A DNA stretch of 64,000 bases from Diadophis punctatus similis (taxonomy: Eukaryota; Chordata; Lepidosauria; Squamata; Dipsadidae): positions 20,368,308 to 20,432,307 of the forward strand of contig JALIGW010000014.1 of the NCBI GenBank assembly GCA_023053685.1, given 5' to 3'. Position numbers and translations under genes: made by a program. Below the pieces are notes generated by a model that had not been told where the DNA came from, did not search any database, and saw only the letters and a list, made by a program, of their open reading frames with translations. This document shows, piece by piece, positions 33,151 to 44,217 of the stretch. Numbering within the stretch: position 1 is the first letter of the stretch; every line of letters begins with the position of its first letter.

Positions 33151-34530
33151 CCAAGGCCCAGCCACTAGGAAGGGGTGGTTCCAAGGGTCCACCATGAGTC
33201 AAACATTGCCCATGAACTGTGGGGGGGCTGAAAAACTACACCACCACTAGGGCCTATTAAGAACCAAGCTTGTCTATTCCACATCCATCTTTCTTTAGAA
33301 ACTCCATTGAATCTTGTTTCTGGATATAATGAAAGGGTGCAAGCCTTCATGATGGAGTCCCACCTACCTTCTTCTGAACATGGTCTTTCTCTGCCTAATT
33401 CTCAAGGTGGCTGAAAAACAACTTTCCCATTTCTTTGAGTGGTATGACTGGCCTGGCCTGATTGTTGGAAATGATAGTATTGCTTCTGTTGCTGGTTTTA
33501 TTCTTTTTGTTACATATCATTCCCATTCGCCCATATTTCTGGCAATGGAGGAAACCTACTGCAGACCAATGGAGAGAGGCTGGTGCAATGAAAGTCAGGA
33601 GATTCTTGCATGTTTCTTTGCCATTTTGTCATGATACCAACCTCCACCGTCTGCACACCACCCATGAGAATTTCAGCCCATTTCCTCAGTTGAAATAAAA
33701 TGACAACAGCAAATTCATTGCCTTCCAAACAGTGTAAGAAAAGGAACTTCTGTGGCATTGATCACACAATGGTTACTGCTTCTTTAGGGAATGCTTCTTC
33801 AATCCAAAAAGAGGCACTGAAAATATCATAAACCAATGGTATGTATTAGATTTCTATCTAGTCTTTCCTTCAGAAGGTCGAGTATTAATACTACCTTCAT
33901 TCAGAATCTTGCAAGTCTGAAAGTACACCTCTCCCCCCTCCCTTTTACAGTTGAAGACATTAGGGGGGGTCTCTTCTGAGACATTTTCCACACTCCCATT
34001 CTTCCTATGGGCTCAAATGCCTGTAGGGTTATTTCAGCAATGTAGATAGCTGATAATTGGATAAACAGAAAAATCCAATTCAACAGTTCAATTTGACTTT
34101 CCGAATCAAGACATGGCTCCTGATTAGAAATTTGACTGAATCAGCTTTGAGCTGATTGGACCAATGTCAGATTCCAATCAAGAGGGGATGGTTGGGCCCG
34201 TATGTTTCCACAGATGCCATCAGCATTCCTCTCAGGACTTTTTCCGTATGACAGAGCAAAGAGCATTCTCACATTTCGGTTTCATTTTAGCTACTCTGCT
34301 GTGCTCAACTTTGGGTTGGAGACCAGGCAGCCTGATCAAAAGTGACAGTTTCTCTAATACAGGGCAACAAAAGCCCAGATTTCATACTGAAAGACGTTCA
34401 AGCAAGCCGTGGCTAAGAAGAGAGAAAGAAGTGTCCTGCAATTCTATGGGCAGAAAAAGTCTTCTTGCCAAATGCCTCCAAGAAGGTAGAACTGTAAAAG
34501 AATCCCACTTAATTCACTTTTGAATGCATA
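33151..34530. other. Unassigned sequence
   Basis: Ordinary-composition sequence. Short frames exist on both strands but show no domain motif, splice-supported exon or repeat family I recognise. Confidence 0.5.
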
Positions 34531-34902
34531 CAGGTAGACCTCGACTTACAACAGTTCGTTTAGTGATCGTTCAAAGTTACAACAGCACTGAAAAAGTGAC
34601 ATAACCATTTTCACCATTGCAGTATCCCCATGTGATCAAAATTCAGACACTTGGCAACTGTATTTATGACGGTTGCAGTGTCCTGGGGTCATGTGATCCC
34701 ATTTTGCGACCATCTGACAAGCAAAGTCAATGGGGAAGCCAGATTCACTTAACAATCATGATACTAATTTAACCACTGCAGTGATTCACTAAACAAATGT
34801 TGCAAAAAAAGTCATAAAATGGGACAAAACTCACTTAACAAATTTCTCACTTAGCAACAGAAATATGGGGCTCAATTGTGATTGTAAGTCAAGGACTATC
34901 TG
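34531..34902 (+). mobile_element. Snake TIR MITE, complete copy B
   Basis: Inverted ends CAGGTAGACCTCGACTTACA / GTAAGTCAAGGACTATCTG, 372 bp, non-coding, flanked by TA on both sides. Partial or interrupted relatives lie at 322-516, 46059-46318 and 57078-57720. A TA target would fit the Tc1/mariner superfamily, but only this copy shows it. Confidence 0.82.
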
Positions 34903-35462
34903 TACTTTCCTAATTTATTCCATGCTGTATTGGAACCTTCTCTGAAGTCACAGGTGTCTGCAAAAATAAATGAGCGAGGCTGTGATCCATGGATTAAGGA
35001 GAATCCTACTCTCTCTGGCATATTTTATTTCCATTTTTCCAGTCAGGGAATATATTTTTGAAGTATTTATTTGCATTTTATTTTCTAAGAATGATAAAGA
35101 GGCTCATGTATTGTGGCATTACTCAAAGTGAAGACTATGCAACAGGGAGATATTTTGATCCTGGTCTCATAATCAGATCAATATTCATGTATGAAAGAGT
35201 TGGTGTGTCATGGTGTTTTGACACACATAGAGCTCCTTCAGTGAATGCATTTTGCACTTAAACTAATTCCCACAGAACAGTTATGGAGTTCAACAGATAA
35301 CAACATCTCCCAAGTTTGAGGTGATGTCCAAGTATCTAGAATGTACCTCTCCCTTGGTTGCTTTAGTTTTCACCTTTCCCACACTGAGATTTTGAATGAA
35401 AAATGAACAGAAGTGGCAGGAATTGAATATATAACCTCATTTGTATCAGCAGTTCCAAAAAC
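34903..35462. other. Unassigned sequence
   Basis: No recognised feature. Confidence 0.5.
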
Positions 35463-35521
35463 ATTCATTCATTCATTCATTCATTCATTCATTCATTCAT
35501 TCATTCATTCATTCATTTATT
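35463..35521. repeat. (ATTC)n microsatellite
   Basis: About 14 uninterrupted ATTC units. Confidence 0.95.
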
Positions 35522-35990
35522 CAATACACTTGTCAGGTGTGCCTCCATTCAAAGTCCAGGAAATAAAAACCCCAACTCCATGTTTATAGAGATGAGTAAT
35601 TTTACTAGACAAGAAGTGATAGCAACAAAAGGAAAGCAGGTTCTGAAAAAAAAGTGCGCAAAAATGCATATACAAAGCATCCCAAAACCCACCCTCATAT
35701 TTCCCCTGGGCAATTCATCCAATCCTCATGTGCCAAGGTGTCATGTGGGCACACTGCCCGCCCGCCCGGCCACATCTGGCCCGATGAAGCCGTTGACCTT
35801 GAGCAGGCAATAAACATGTCTCTGAGGCCTGGTAGAATTTGTGAGAACTTCCCTCCCCTTCCAGAGATAAACAGGGACATCTCCAGCAGCTTCCCAGCCC
35901 CCACCCAAATACCTATCCCAACCATCCCTCCCACCGTTGCTATGACAGCCGAAGCAAGCAGGACTTTCGGAGGCTGACAACACTATCAGA
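35522..35990. other. Unassigned sequence
   Basis: Contains a GC-rich patch (35750-35790) and short frames without motifs. Nothing firm. Confidence 0.45.
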
Positions 35991-36211
35991 TGTTGGAGGA
36001 GAAGAGCAGGCAGAGCTAGGGGGTGGAGTTAAAAAAAGTCATCAGCCTAGAGTCATTATGTCAAATTCCAGCCCCTCTTGGATTCCGTTGACTGTTATCT
36101 GGCAATAATTTAGTATAGAATTTTAGTTGACTAAATTCTTGTGTATATGCATGAGCAATAAATCTTCTGAACTTCAACTGAACAAATGGTGCTGATTCTT
36201 TGCATCTGACA
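35991..36211 (+). mobile_element. Solo LTR, 221 bp
   Basis: Starts TGTTGGAGGAG, ends GCATCTGACA, carries AATAAA near 36156, and is flanked by the 5-bp duplication TCAGA (35986-35990 and 36212-36216). No other copy in the window. Class (Ty3 or retrovirus-like) cannot be told from the LTR alone. Confidence 0.8.
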
Positions 36212-36216
36212 TCAGA

Positions 36217-37448
36217 TATGTATACTATGAGATCTTCCAAGGAAGAACAGCAGTTTACAAGTCAAAGTAATGAAGGCATCAATGGTAAAAATTCCAAATA
36301 AATTCACTTACTGAACCTCAGCCAGTCTTAATGATAATGACTGGTTTGCAAGGTGCACTATGTCAGGGTTTATTTTGACTGTGCTTTGTTAAATACTCCA
36401 AATAAGTTACAAACCATGATTTATAAGCCAGATGAACTGAACTGAATGCAACATAACCAAGGCAACATAACTAAGGCAGAAAGTAACAAATCACTTACAG
36501 CTTAGAACAGTGCGAGATTATTTATACTGGGTTAAACATAGCTTATTCCAGGATAAACATAGCATGCAAATAAATGAAAATAAAATAAAGCTCATTGCAT
36601 AATGTAATACATCAGGTATTCACTAGATGGCATCAAAGAGATACAGATCACTTTCCCCCATCTAGTGGTCAAATAGAGTTTATTACCCAATATTAAGACT
36701 GAAGAGTGTGCCTTTGTTGGGAGTGAAGGTGCATGGGTGTGTAATAAAAGCCATATGGCAGAATCTGTAAGTTCCAGATATGACAGAGAGAGGTGGGGAA
36801 GGGTGGGTTAAAGATTCTGAAAGGATCAGGGGAAAAGACATTAACCATTTTCTATATTAAAGCTTGTGTCTGCTTTTACTCCTAAAAACAGAAGATAAAG
36901 CTGGTGTCAGCATTCCAATAAACACCCCCAATGAAATAAAACTCCGAAGCTAAAAGTTTCTCAAAGTTCCAATTTATTAGAGATGCCATGTTGGCAACAT
37001 CTGGGAAAACCCGAATCTGAAAGCTTCCGGATTTTCTCCATCCAAACAAAAGTTCAAGTCCCTGCCCAGCACTCACCTGTCTATCACACGATCCAATCAG
37101 GCACCATCCAAAACTGAAGATGCCTCCCAGTCACTTCATCGCAGCTGCAGGGCACAGCAGCCTTGACTTTCTGGAAAGAATGTTATTTAGACTACTACAT
37201 ATCACCTACTCCATATAATCCCCCTCCTATTTTCCCACAGTAGAAAATGTGGCAGGCCTGAATACAAAAAGGTAAAAGATGGCTTCCAGGCCTGACAGCT
37301 GGATTTCTTTAAATATGTCACTATCACCGCAAATAGTTTGGCTCTTGGAGAAAAGTAGGTTTTTCTTCCTTTTTTGTGGTCCAATGATTGGAAACTGAAG
37401 ACTGGCTAGGATGACATAACATTTAATTCCTGGATAAGTTTAAATCTG
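36217..37448. other. Unassigned sequence with a small inverted repeat and possible reversed LTR
   Basis: 10-bp arms CACTAGATGG / CCATCTAGTG at 36621-36630 and 36658-36667. From about 36850 to 37200 there is AATTTATTAG (a reversed poly(A)-signal-like motif) and a CCAATCAGGCACC block, suggesting a minus-strand LTR, but no boundaries or duplication are visible. Confidence 0.4.
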
Positions 37449-37782
37449 TGTTGGAACTTGTTAGAGGTAAAAACCTCTCAGCATGTTTGCTGCAACTAAT
37501 TGATTGTTTGGTGAACTGTTTGAATGGACCAATCAGAGCACAGCTTCTTGGCTCTGAGTTTCCCGCACTTTCCAACGGTCAGAAAGGTGTATGTAAGTAG
37601 CTGCAGGAACAGACTTTTGAGAGAGAGACCCTGAGGGAGCTCAGAAAGACTCTCCAACCGGAGAGAAACTAACAGAGACTCTTCAGCGGAGAGCTGAGCA
37701 GCTGAAGTCACTATGAGCCGAGATAGCTACAAGAGCTGAGAAGAGCCTTGCCCCTGAGAAAGCTGTCAAAGAACCCAGGTGT

Positions 37783-38050
37783 TGTGCCTTGCCCGTGTCC
37801 AGCGCAGATGATGGAGGACCCGGAGGACGTGGAGCCGCTCATGGTGCAGCAGTACCAGCCCATGTGCCTGGCACCGGAGTCGGCCAGTGATGAAGACTCA
37901 GTGCCAGAGCAGGACGATCAGCCAGGACCTTTTGCACCTGTGCAGCAGAGTGAATCATCAGGGGACGAAGAGCTTCTGCTGGACGCTAGAGCTCGTAGAG
38001 CAGCCAGCAGACAGGACTGGCTTAGCAAGCATAGGTCTCCTCGGAGGTAA
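37783..38050 (+). CDS. Reading frame inside Ty3 LTR, function unknown
   Basis: The frame is open from the LTR edge to a TAA at 38048-38050. It reads PAQMMEDPEDVEPLMVQQYQ, then an acidic stretch (ASDEDSVPEQDDQPG, SESSGDEELLLD), then a basic end (ARARRAASRQDWLSKHRSPR). The same acidic-then-basic frame, ending in a stop at the same place, is seen at 50062-50338 and in part at 4550-4680. It might be the C-terminus of an upstream Pol frame running into the 3' LTR, or a separate small protein. No known domain recognised. Confidence 0.5.
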
Positions 38051-38331
38051 CACTGAGGGCTAATTGGGCCACGCCCTTCAGTGCCTATATTAGTCCGGCG
38101 CAGTCAGCGATCAGTGCTGAGAACAACGTCTGTGATCTGCGAGCACATTCAGAGTTTTGTTTGCATCGGAGTCCGGCTTGGAAATCTTGTATTTGGAGAA
38201 AGCAGCTTCTGAAAGGCTTATTCCAGGAAGCCAGCCAACTTGTGAGATAAGAAGAGACTTAATGGGTATTTGTTTTGAACATTTGAACGTTTGGTTATTA
38301 ACCCCCAAAGAACCAAAGGTCCTACAAAGGA

Positions 38332-38571
38332 AGAGCTGAAGTGGTGCAGTGGTTAAATGCTGCGACTGCAGGCTGACTGCTAGTTCAGTAGTTCAGCTGT
38401 TCAAATCTCACTAGGCTCAAGGTTGACTCAGCCTTCCATCCTTCCGAGATGGGTAAAATGAGGACCCAGATTGTTGGGGGCAATATGCTGAACTCTGTAA
38501 ACCGCTTAGAGAGGGCTGTAAAGCACTATGAAGCGGTATATAAGTAAAGTGCTATAAGTGCTATTTATTCC
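38332..38571 (+). mobile_element. Squamate tRNA-derived SINE inside the solo LTR
   Basis: GAGCTGAAGTGGTGCAGTGG head, B-box-like GTTCAAATCTCAC, body as in other copies, tail GCGGTATATAAGT. The LTR copy at 50062-50748 lacks it at the corresponding point, confirming insertion after the LTR. Confidence 0.92.
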
Positions 38572-39341
38572 CCGAGACTCTCCTATTGTTTGTTTATGGA
38601 CTTTTAAAACCCCAGCGCTTTTATTAAGAACCCTCATTAGTAAAAGGACCCTTTTTGTTTGAATAACAAATGGTTGTGTGTGTGTTTTTCTGTGGGTTGC
38701 AGTGCTGGGTCACAACACCAGGGAGCCTCCCACGTTTGGGAAGAAAACTAGAGCTGATGGACTTTGCTAAGAGAAGAACTTTGCTGGCTGTTGATGCCTC
38801 TTTGTAGGTTTTGTTTTTATATGTTTTTATTAAACCAAATAGTTTCTCAAGACTGCTCAATCAATTTCATGCTAATGCGTTTGTCTGCGTATTGGGCCAC
38901 GGGCCACTCGAACCTAGAAATCCATTTTTAATCCTTAACAGAACTGTATCAAGAGAGTTGGATTCAACTCCTATAAGCCAGAGCTAGTACAGGTTTTTAG
39001 ACTAAAAAGAAAACCATACTGGTAAGGGAGATTAATCTATATAAATAAAAATGTAACTGTTCGTTTGGGAATGATATAAGATCTCCGAAAGTACTTTACC
39101 AATTGCTTTGAAATTTTGACACAACGTTGCATTCGAATATGAGTGTTTTTATATACCTATATTATATAGATGTCACACCTGTGACAGGTAAAAACATGAG
39201 TTTCTTGAAAAACAGGTAAAATTTTGTTGAAAACCAGCGCCCTCTGCAGGACACACGCTGTACTAATTGACTATTCCCTTCCAACGTTTCTGAGCCAAGC
39301 TGAGGGAAATAAGGGCTTTTAGCAGAGGCTTTTATGGGGAA

Positions 39342-39608
39342 ACCATGACATGCCTGCTGAGAGGAGGCTGACCCCCCCCATCGCGTGACCCTGGCAAGTA
39401 CCTCAGAGAAATAAAGGGCATTTAGCAGACATTTAAACACAATTTAAACTTCCAAAAATAAAGGGGAGAAAAATTAACATCAATGTTAACCATAATTCTG
39501 AGATGTTAATGAGCATAAGGTTGCCTGAATAATACCACCCACCATGACATGCCTGCTGAGAGGAGGCTGACCAACCCCCCATCGCGTGACCCTGGCAAGT
39601 ACCTCAGC
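39342..39608. repeat. Internal direct repeat in the Helitron
   Basis: About 70 bp with CCATGACATGCCTGCTGAG and CGTGACCCTGGCAAGTACCT occurs at 39342-39410 and again at 39541-39607. This suggests duplication during the deletion of the Rep region. Confidence 0.8.
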
Positions 39609-41038
39609 GAAACAAGGATATGTCGATAAGGATTTGCATGAAGTTGTGACAAAAAATATGATACATGGACTTTGCGGTACACTGAATCCAAATTCACCAT
39701 GCATGATAGAAGGAAAATGCTCTAAGCGATATCCTCGAGCATTGGTATGCAACACAGTTACAGGAAACGATGGATATCCTTTATACAGAAGAAGATCAGC
39801 AGAAGATGGTGGTAAATTAGCAACCATACAAATGCTAAACGGTAACATTGAAGTAGACAACCAGTGGGTTGTTCCATATTCGCCTCTGACATTGCTACCA
39901 GGTGGAAGAACTGCTCATTCCGCTTTGAAATTGCCATTAAACATGCATTGAAACTCCCACAACATTTCCAAATCATCCGGCATGGGAAAAGTATTGCAGA
40001 AATGCAAACTTATTGTTTGGGATGAATGCACAATGGCGCACAAAAAATCACTCAAGGTTCTTGATCGATCATTGCAAGATTTGCGTGGAAACATCAGACC
40101 ATTTGGAAATGCATTAATATTGCTTGCAGGAGATTTCAGGCAAACATTACCTGTAATTCCTCGATTGACACCAGCAGATGAAATAAATGCTTGCCTCAAA
40201 TGCTCTACTTTGTGGCAACACGTAAACACTTTAAAATTAACTACAAATAGGTGTGTCCAGCTACAAAACGATCGATCAGCTGAGATATTCTCACATCAAT
40301 TGCTGTAAATTGGGGATGGGAAAGTGCCGGTTTATCTGACCTCAAGACGAATTTCATTGCCTCATAACTTCTGCAATTTAGTGACGTCAAAAGAAGAATT
40401 GGTTCAAAAAGTATTTTCCAATATTGAAACCAATTATAAGAATCACGATTGGCTGAGTGAACAAGCTATTCTTGCACCCAAGAACAAAGACGTCTACAAA
40501 CTTAACAATATTATTCAGTCTAACATTCAAAGCGAGGCAGTCACATACACGTCCATCGACACTGTTGTGGAAGCAGATGAAGCAGTTAATTATCCAACAG
40601 AATTTTTGAATTCACTCGATCTGCCAGGGATGCCGCCGCACGTACTGCAATTGAAAATCGGCATGCCAATTATCATGTTGCGAAATATCAACCAGTCAAA
40701 GCTTTACAACAGCATGCGGCTTGCAGTAAAAAAGTTAATGAACAACGTCGTAGAAGCAACAATCTTGACAGACCTTTCAAAGGTGAAGATGTCCTCATTC
40801 CTCGCATTCCTATGATTCCAACGGATATGCCATTTCAATTTCAATTAGATTGGCGTTCACAATGACCATCAACAAAGCTCAAGGCCAATCTTTAGAATTG
40901 TGGTTTAGATCTAGACACAGATTGCTTCTCACATGGACAATTATATGTTGCGTGTTCTAGAGTCGGCAAACCAGACAATCTCTATATCTACATAGACAAT
41001 GGAACAACAAAAAATATTGTATACCCACAAGCATTGTG
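39604..41038 (+). pseudogene. Helitron Pif1-type helicase remnant
   Basis: Frame pieces: VVTKNMIHGLCGTLNPNSPC, KCSKRYPRA and RRRSAEDGGK (linker before the helicase); LLPGGRTAHSALKLPLN; WDECTMAHKKSL (motif II-like) and LLAGDFRQTLPVIPR (39982-40308); SRRISLPHNF, DLPGMPPHVLQLKIGMPIIM (40324-40815); and, in another frame, TINKAQGQSLE and YVACSRVGKPDNLYIYIDN (about 40867-41010). The join between VVPYSPL and LLPGGRT at about 39890 lacks the Walker A (GKT) segment, so ATP binding is lost. Stops at 39951, 40308 and 40815 also break it. Confidence 0.9.
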
Positions 41039-41134
41039 ACATTAAACATATTAGAAACGTGCGCTTTCTCTTTTCTTTCTTTCCCATTTAAGCAGACTGA
41101 GCCACAGCAATGCATGGCCGGGTACGCTAGTAGA

Positions 41135-41195
41135 AAATAGAATTGGAAGGGACCTTCTAGTCCAATCGCCTGCTCAAGCAGGAGACCCTATACCC
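41135..41195 (-). mobile_element. CR1 3' tail fragment, left part
   Basis: TAGAATTGGAAGGGACC and CAAGCAGGAGACCC are the reversed CR1 tail. The remaining part of this copy is at 42258-42400, separated by the GC-rich insert. Confidence 0.8.
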
Positions 41196-41196
41196 G

Positions 41197-42250
41197 CAAT
41201 GGCGAACCTATGGTACATGTGCCGGAAGTGGCATGCAGAGCTATCTCTCCGGGCACGTGGAGCTGTCAGCCGTTGCTCTTCTGGGTTCCAGCACACCGGC
41301 CAGCTGGTCTTCACACAAGCAGGAGCACCAGAAAGAGGAAGAACAGCCAGCCATCTGGTGTGCATGCTCGTGCCAGGAATATGATCTTCCAGTTTCTGGC
41401 GCTCCCAGAAGACCAGGTGGCCAGTGCGCCAGAACCCAGAAGAGCAAGGGGAGCAGAGCTGCTGGCCAGGATGGGTGGGCCAGGGCTTCCCGCTCTCCCT
41501 GCCCAAGCGGGCTTCTTGTGCAGCCCCAGGCCTCCAGCCTGCAGCACCAACGCATGGCTGCGGTCTGGAGTGCCTGGCCAGCTCAGGCACGTGGGGCAGC
41601 AGGGCAGCTCTTGCTGGCTGGGTGGCTGGCTACCCCACCGGCTGCTCCTGCCGCCACCAGGGAAGCGGCAGCACGAGAACCACTGCTGCCGGTGGCGAAG
41701 TGAAGGGGTGCACCGGAACCCAGTAGAGGAAGGGGAGCAGAGCTGCCGGCCAGGATGGGTGGGCCAGGACTTCCCTCCCTGCCTGAGTGGGCTTCTTGCA
41801 CGGCCCCAGCCCTCCAGCCTGCAGCACTGACGCACGGCTGCAGTTCGGAGCACCTGGCTGCCTCAGGCACACGGGGCAGCAGGGCAGCGCTTGTTGGCTG
41901 GGTGGCTGGATGCCCCATGCGCCCATGCTGGCCAGGCACTCTGGACCGTAGATGCACGTCAGTGCCGTGGGCTGGAGGGCTGGGGCCATACAAGAAGCTT
42001 GGGCAGGGAGGGAGGGAAGCCCCAGCCCGCCAGTCCTGGCTGGCAGCTCTGCTCTCCTTCCTCTTCCTGGTTCTAGCGCACCCCCTCGCCTCCCCCCCGG
42101 TGGCGGTTCTTGCACTGCCGCTTCCAGTTGGGATGCTGGAGCAGTCAGGAGGAGGAGAAGCCGACATGGGGTAGGCGAGCTGCCCCAGGAGAGTCAGAGG
42201 ACAGCACAGCTCCTCACACATGGAGGCGCGCCAGCCAGGAAGCTGTCGCG
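41197..42250 (+). mobile_element. GC-rich hAT-like repeat with tandem and inverted modules
   Basis: Begins with GGCGAACCTATGGTACATG, similar to a hAT end. A module of about 280 bp (GGAGCAGAGCTGC..GGCCAGGATGGGTGGGCCAG ... GCTGGCTGGGTGGCTGG) occurs at about 41433-41640 and 41715-41913, and a third time inverted at about 41985-42090. Overlapping long frames on both strands come from GC composition, not from genes. Confidence 0.6.
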
Positions 42251-42257
42251 GGAGAGG

Positions 42258-42400
42258 GGGGCCTGCACTGGCTTGCCTTCTGATGCTTTGGAGAATACGT
42301 TGTCCCCCTTTTCTTTGGGGCAGCCACTCAGATATTGGAACACTGTTATCCTGTCACCACCACCACCCCAGGCCTTCTTTTCACTAGACATACCCAGTTA
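42258..42400 (-). pseudogene. CR1 3' fragment, right part
   Basis: The minus strand reads RITVFQYLSGCPKEKGDNVF, the CR1 GDMIAVFQYLRG block. It belongs with 41135-41195. Confidence 0.8.
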
Positions 42401-42867
42401 AGATGGCACAGAAGTCTGTTTTGTTCTCAAAATGTCCATGCTTTGTTTTAGAAGTTTCACTTTTCTTCATCAATCATAAGGTTGAAAAACAATATAGAGG
42501 TGGAGGTGGAGATGAATAGATAGAGATAAAGAAGTGTATTGATAAATCCAGTAGATAAATTCTCATGTCATTTCAAGTTAGGTTTATACACTCTTTCAGT
42601 CTCAAGCAACTCCAATTATGTCGAGAAAGTTGCTTCTACTATATACAGGAGAATCAAGAGACTTTACAAATGGTACAAAGCAAACATCAACTGTGAATAG
42701 CAACCCAAAACATAATTCACACCTCAATTCAATTAAGAGAGGCAGATGATAAAGGGTAAAGTTGTCCAGAAATAACTTCAAAAACATAACTAAAACAATA
42801 GCAAACTTTAAGGACACAAATGTGGCACTGATGTCCAGTTCTCCAAAAATGAGGACATTAATCAGGT
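42401..42867. other. Unassigned sequence
   Basis: AT-rich with short frames. No family recognised. Confidence 0.5.
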
Positions 42868-42875
42868 CTGTGCTC

Positions 42876-43193
42876 CAGAGGTGGGTTCCTCCCGGTTTGG
42901 ACCGGTTTGCCCGAACTGGTAGCGACCCTCTGGTGATGTCATAATGATGTCATGGAACCGGTTCAGTCGGTGCCAGTCCGTGGGTGCCACCATCTCTTTT
43001 TTTTTTTAATTTTTTTTGAATTTTTTTTTTAAAAATGTTTTTTTATTTTTAATTTTTTTTCTTCTGAGCAAGTGCAGAAGCCGAGTTTCCTGTACTGTGC
43101 ATGTGGTCGCCATCTTGTTTTTTTTGGGTTTTTTGGCACTACGCATGAGGGAGGAAGTGAACTGGCAGCGAGGTAAGTTAGAACCCACCCCTG
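42876..43193 (+). mobile_element. hAT MITE (CAGTGGTGGGTTC family), 318 bp
   Basis: Inverted ends CAGAGGTGGGTTC / GAACCCACCCCTG and an exact 8-bp duplication CTGTGCTC (42868-42875 and 43194-43201). The interior has GGACCGGTTTGCCCGAACTGG and T-homopolymers. Non-coding. Confidence 0.93.
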
Positions 43194-43226
43194 CTGTGCT
43201 CCTAAATTTCTCTATAGAAGTTGGTA

Positions 43227-43335
<109 letters not shown>

Positions 43336-43395
43336 GGTGTTTCTTATATGCCGCCCAACTCCCGGAGGACTCCGGGCGGCGTACAACACTTCCCA
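43336..43395 (-). mobile_element. LINE/SINE 3' tail (GGGCGGCATATAA type)
   Basis: TATATGCCGCCCAACTCC and GACTCCGGGCGGCGTAC form the reversed 3' tail that precedes TAAA repeats in squamate elements; a second copy is at 51876-51940. Confidence 0.6.
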
Positions 43396-43696
43396 CTTCC
43401 CACTTCTGCAAGCAAGTGGGATGTTCCCTTCAGAAAGAAATCTAAAAAGCAGAATCCTGTTCCACAAGGTCATTCAAAGGCCGGGTGGCAAAGAAATCAA
43501 GATGGCAGCCCCAACTGTGTGATTGAAGCCCCGCCCCCTTTAAACATGCATTATGCATGCAGTGCATGTAGAAAAAAAGGAAGGCATGGTCATACTTGCC
43601 GTCTTGACTATTTGACCCCTCCTCCTGTTCTCCCGTGGACCTCAGTCCCCTTGAAAGATAGCTGTAAAGAAAAAAATTCCTAAAGGGGATACCTTT

Positions 43697-43730
43697 AGAT
43701 TTGTATTCTTAGTAAGTGGAATACAAATCT
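43697..43730. repeat. Perfect 12-bp hairpin
   Basis: Arms AGATTTGTATTC and GAATACAAATCT around a 10-base loop, just left of the long-TIR element. Confidence 0.85.
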
Positions 43731-43739
43731 AATATACCT

Positions 43740-44217
43740 GTTAAGGAGTTATTGTGCTGTTAAGCACATACACAGCGAAATGTGTTGTAGTAATGGTGTA
43801 GTGTGTTTTAGTGTGGTGAGTTGTGTTTGACGGTGTGTTCCAGATTGAAGACTCTCTGTGCTCCTTTACTGATGAGTAGATTACTTTATGGCTGTGTGAA
43901 ATTGCTGTGAAAAGAAGAGTAACTATCTGTGATAGTATAGAATTAAGTGATAGCTGTAATCTTTGTTTGTGAGTTAAAACAAAGATAGGCAAGAAGAAGA
44001 AACTTCGCATTGACTGAATACCTAAACTTCACATTGACTGAATACCTGTGTATGACTTGGACTTCCTATTTAACTTTGCTACTATTCAAGTAAAACTATT
44101 TTGTACATACTAAAGATATTCTGTTTATTGACTGAATAGCATTCATATCAAACTGCAACACCATTACTACAACACATTTCGCTGTGTATGTGCTTAACAG
44201 CACAATAACTCCTTAAC
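43740..44217 (+). mobile_element. Non-autonomous DNA element with 60-bp perfect TIRs
   Basis: 478 bp. Left end 43740-43799 is the exact reverse complement of 44158-44217 (GTTAAGGAGTTATTGTGCTG...). No transposase frame. No obvious target duplication at the edges, so the superfamily is unknown. A partial relative is at 26032-26310. Confidence 0.88.

Larger units (their letters stand above)
37780..38717 (+). mobile_element. Solo Ty3 LTR (same family as 4447-5118), copy 2
   Basis: Starts TGTTGTGCCTTGCC, ends GGGTCACAACA, flanked by the exact 5-bp duplication CCAGG (37775-37779 and 38718-38722). It is longer than its relatives because a SINE (38332-38571) is inserted. It contains the conserved reading frame described separately. 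Confidence 0.93.
37449..38940 (+). mobile_element. Candidate outer LTR, interrupted by a solo LTR
   Basis: Starts TGTTGGAACTTG and could end ATCCTTAACA. It has a CCAATCAG box (37529), a promoter-like TATGTAAGTAGC (37590) and a late TTATTAAACC. The inserted solo LTR at 37780-38717 splits it. No flanking duplication was found, so it is tentative. Confidence 0.45.
39036..41130 (+). mobile_element. Helitron, internally deleted
   Basis: Starts TCTATATAAATAAAAATG, ends GGTACGCTAG (CTAG terminus), and sits between A (39035) and T (41131), as Helitrons do. It carries no terminal inverted repeats and makes no target duplication. The inside encodes Helitron helicase pieces. The HUH replication-initiator domain is absent, so the copy could not move alone. 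Confidence 0.88.

Noticed and set aside
41210..42401. Many 100-200 codon frames on both strands
   Set aside because: GC-rich tandem modules keep several frames open at once; the peptides repeat with the modules.
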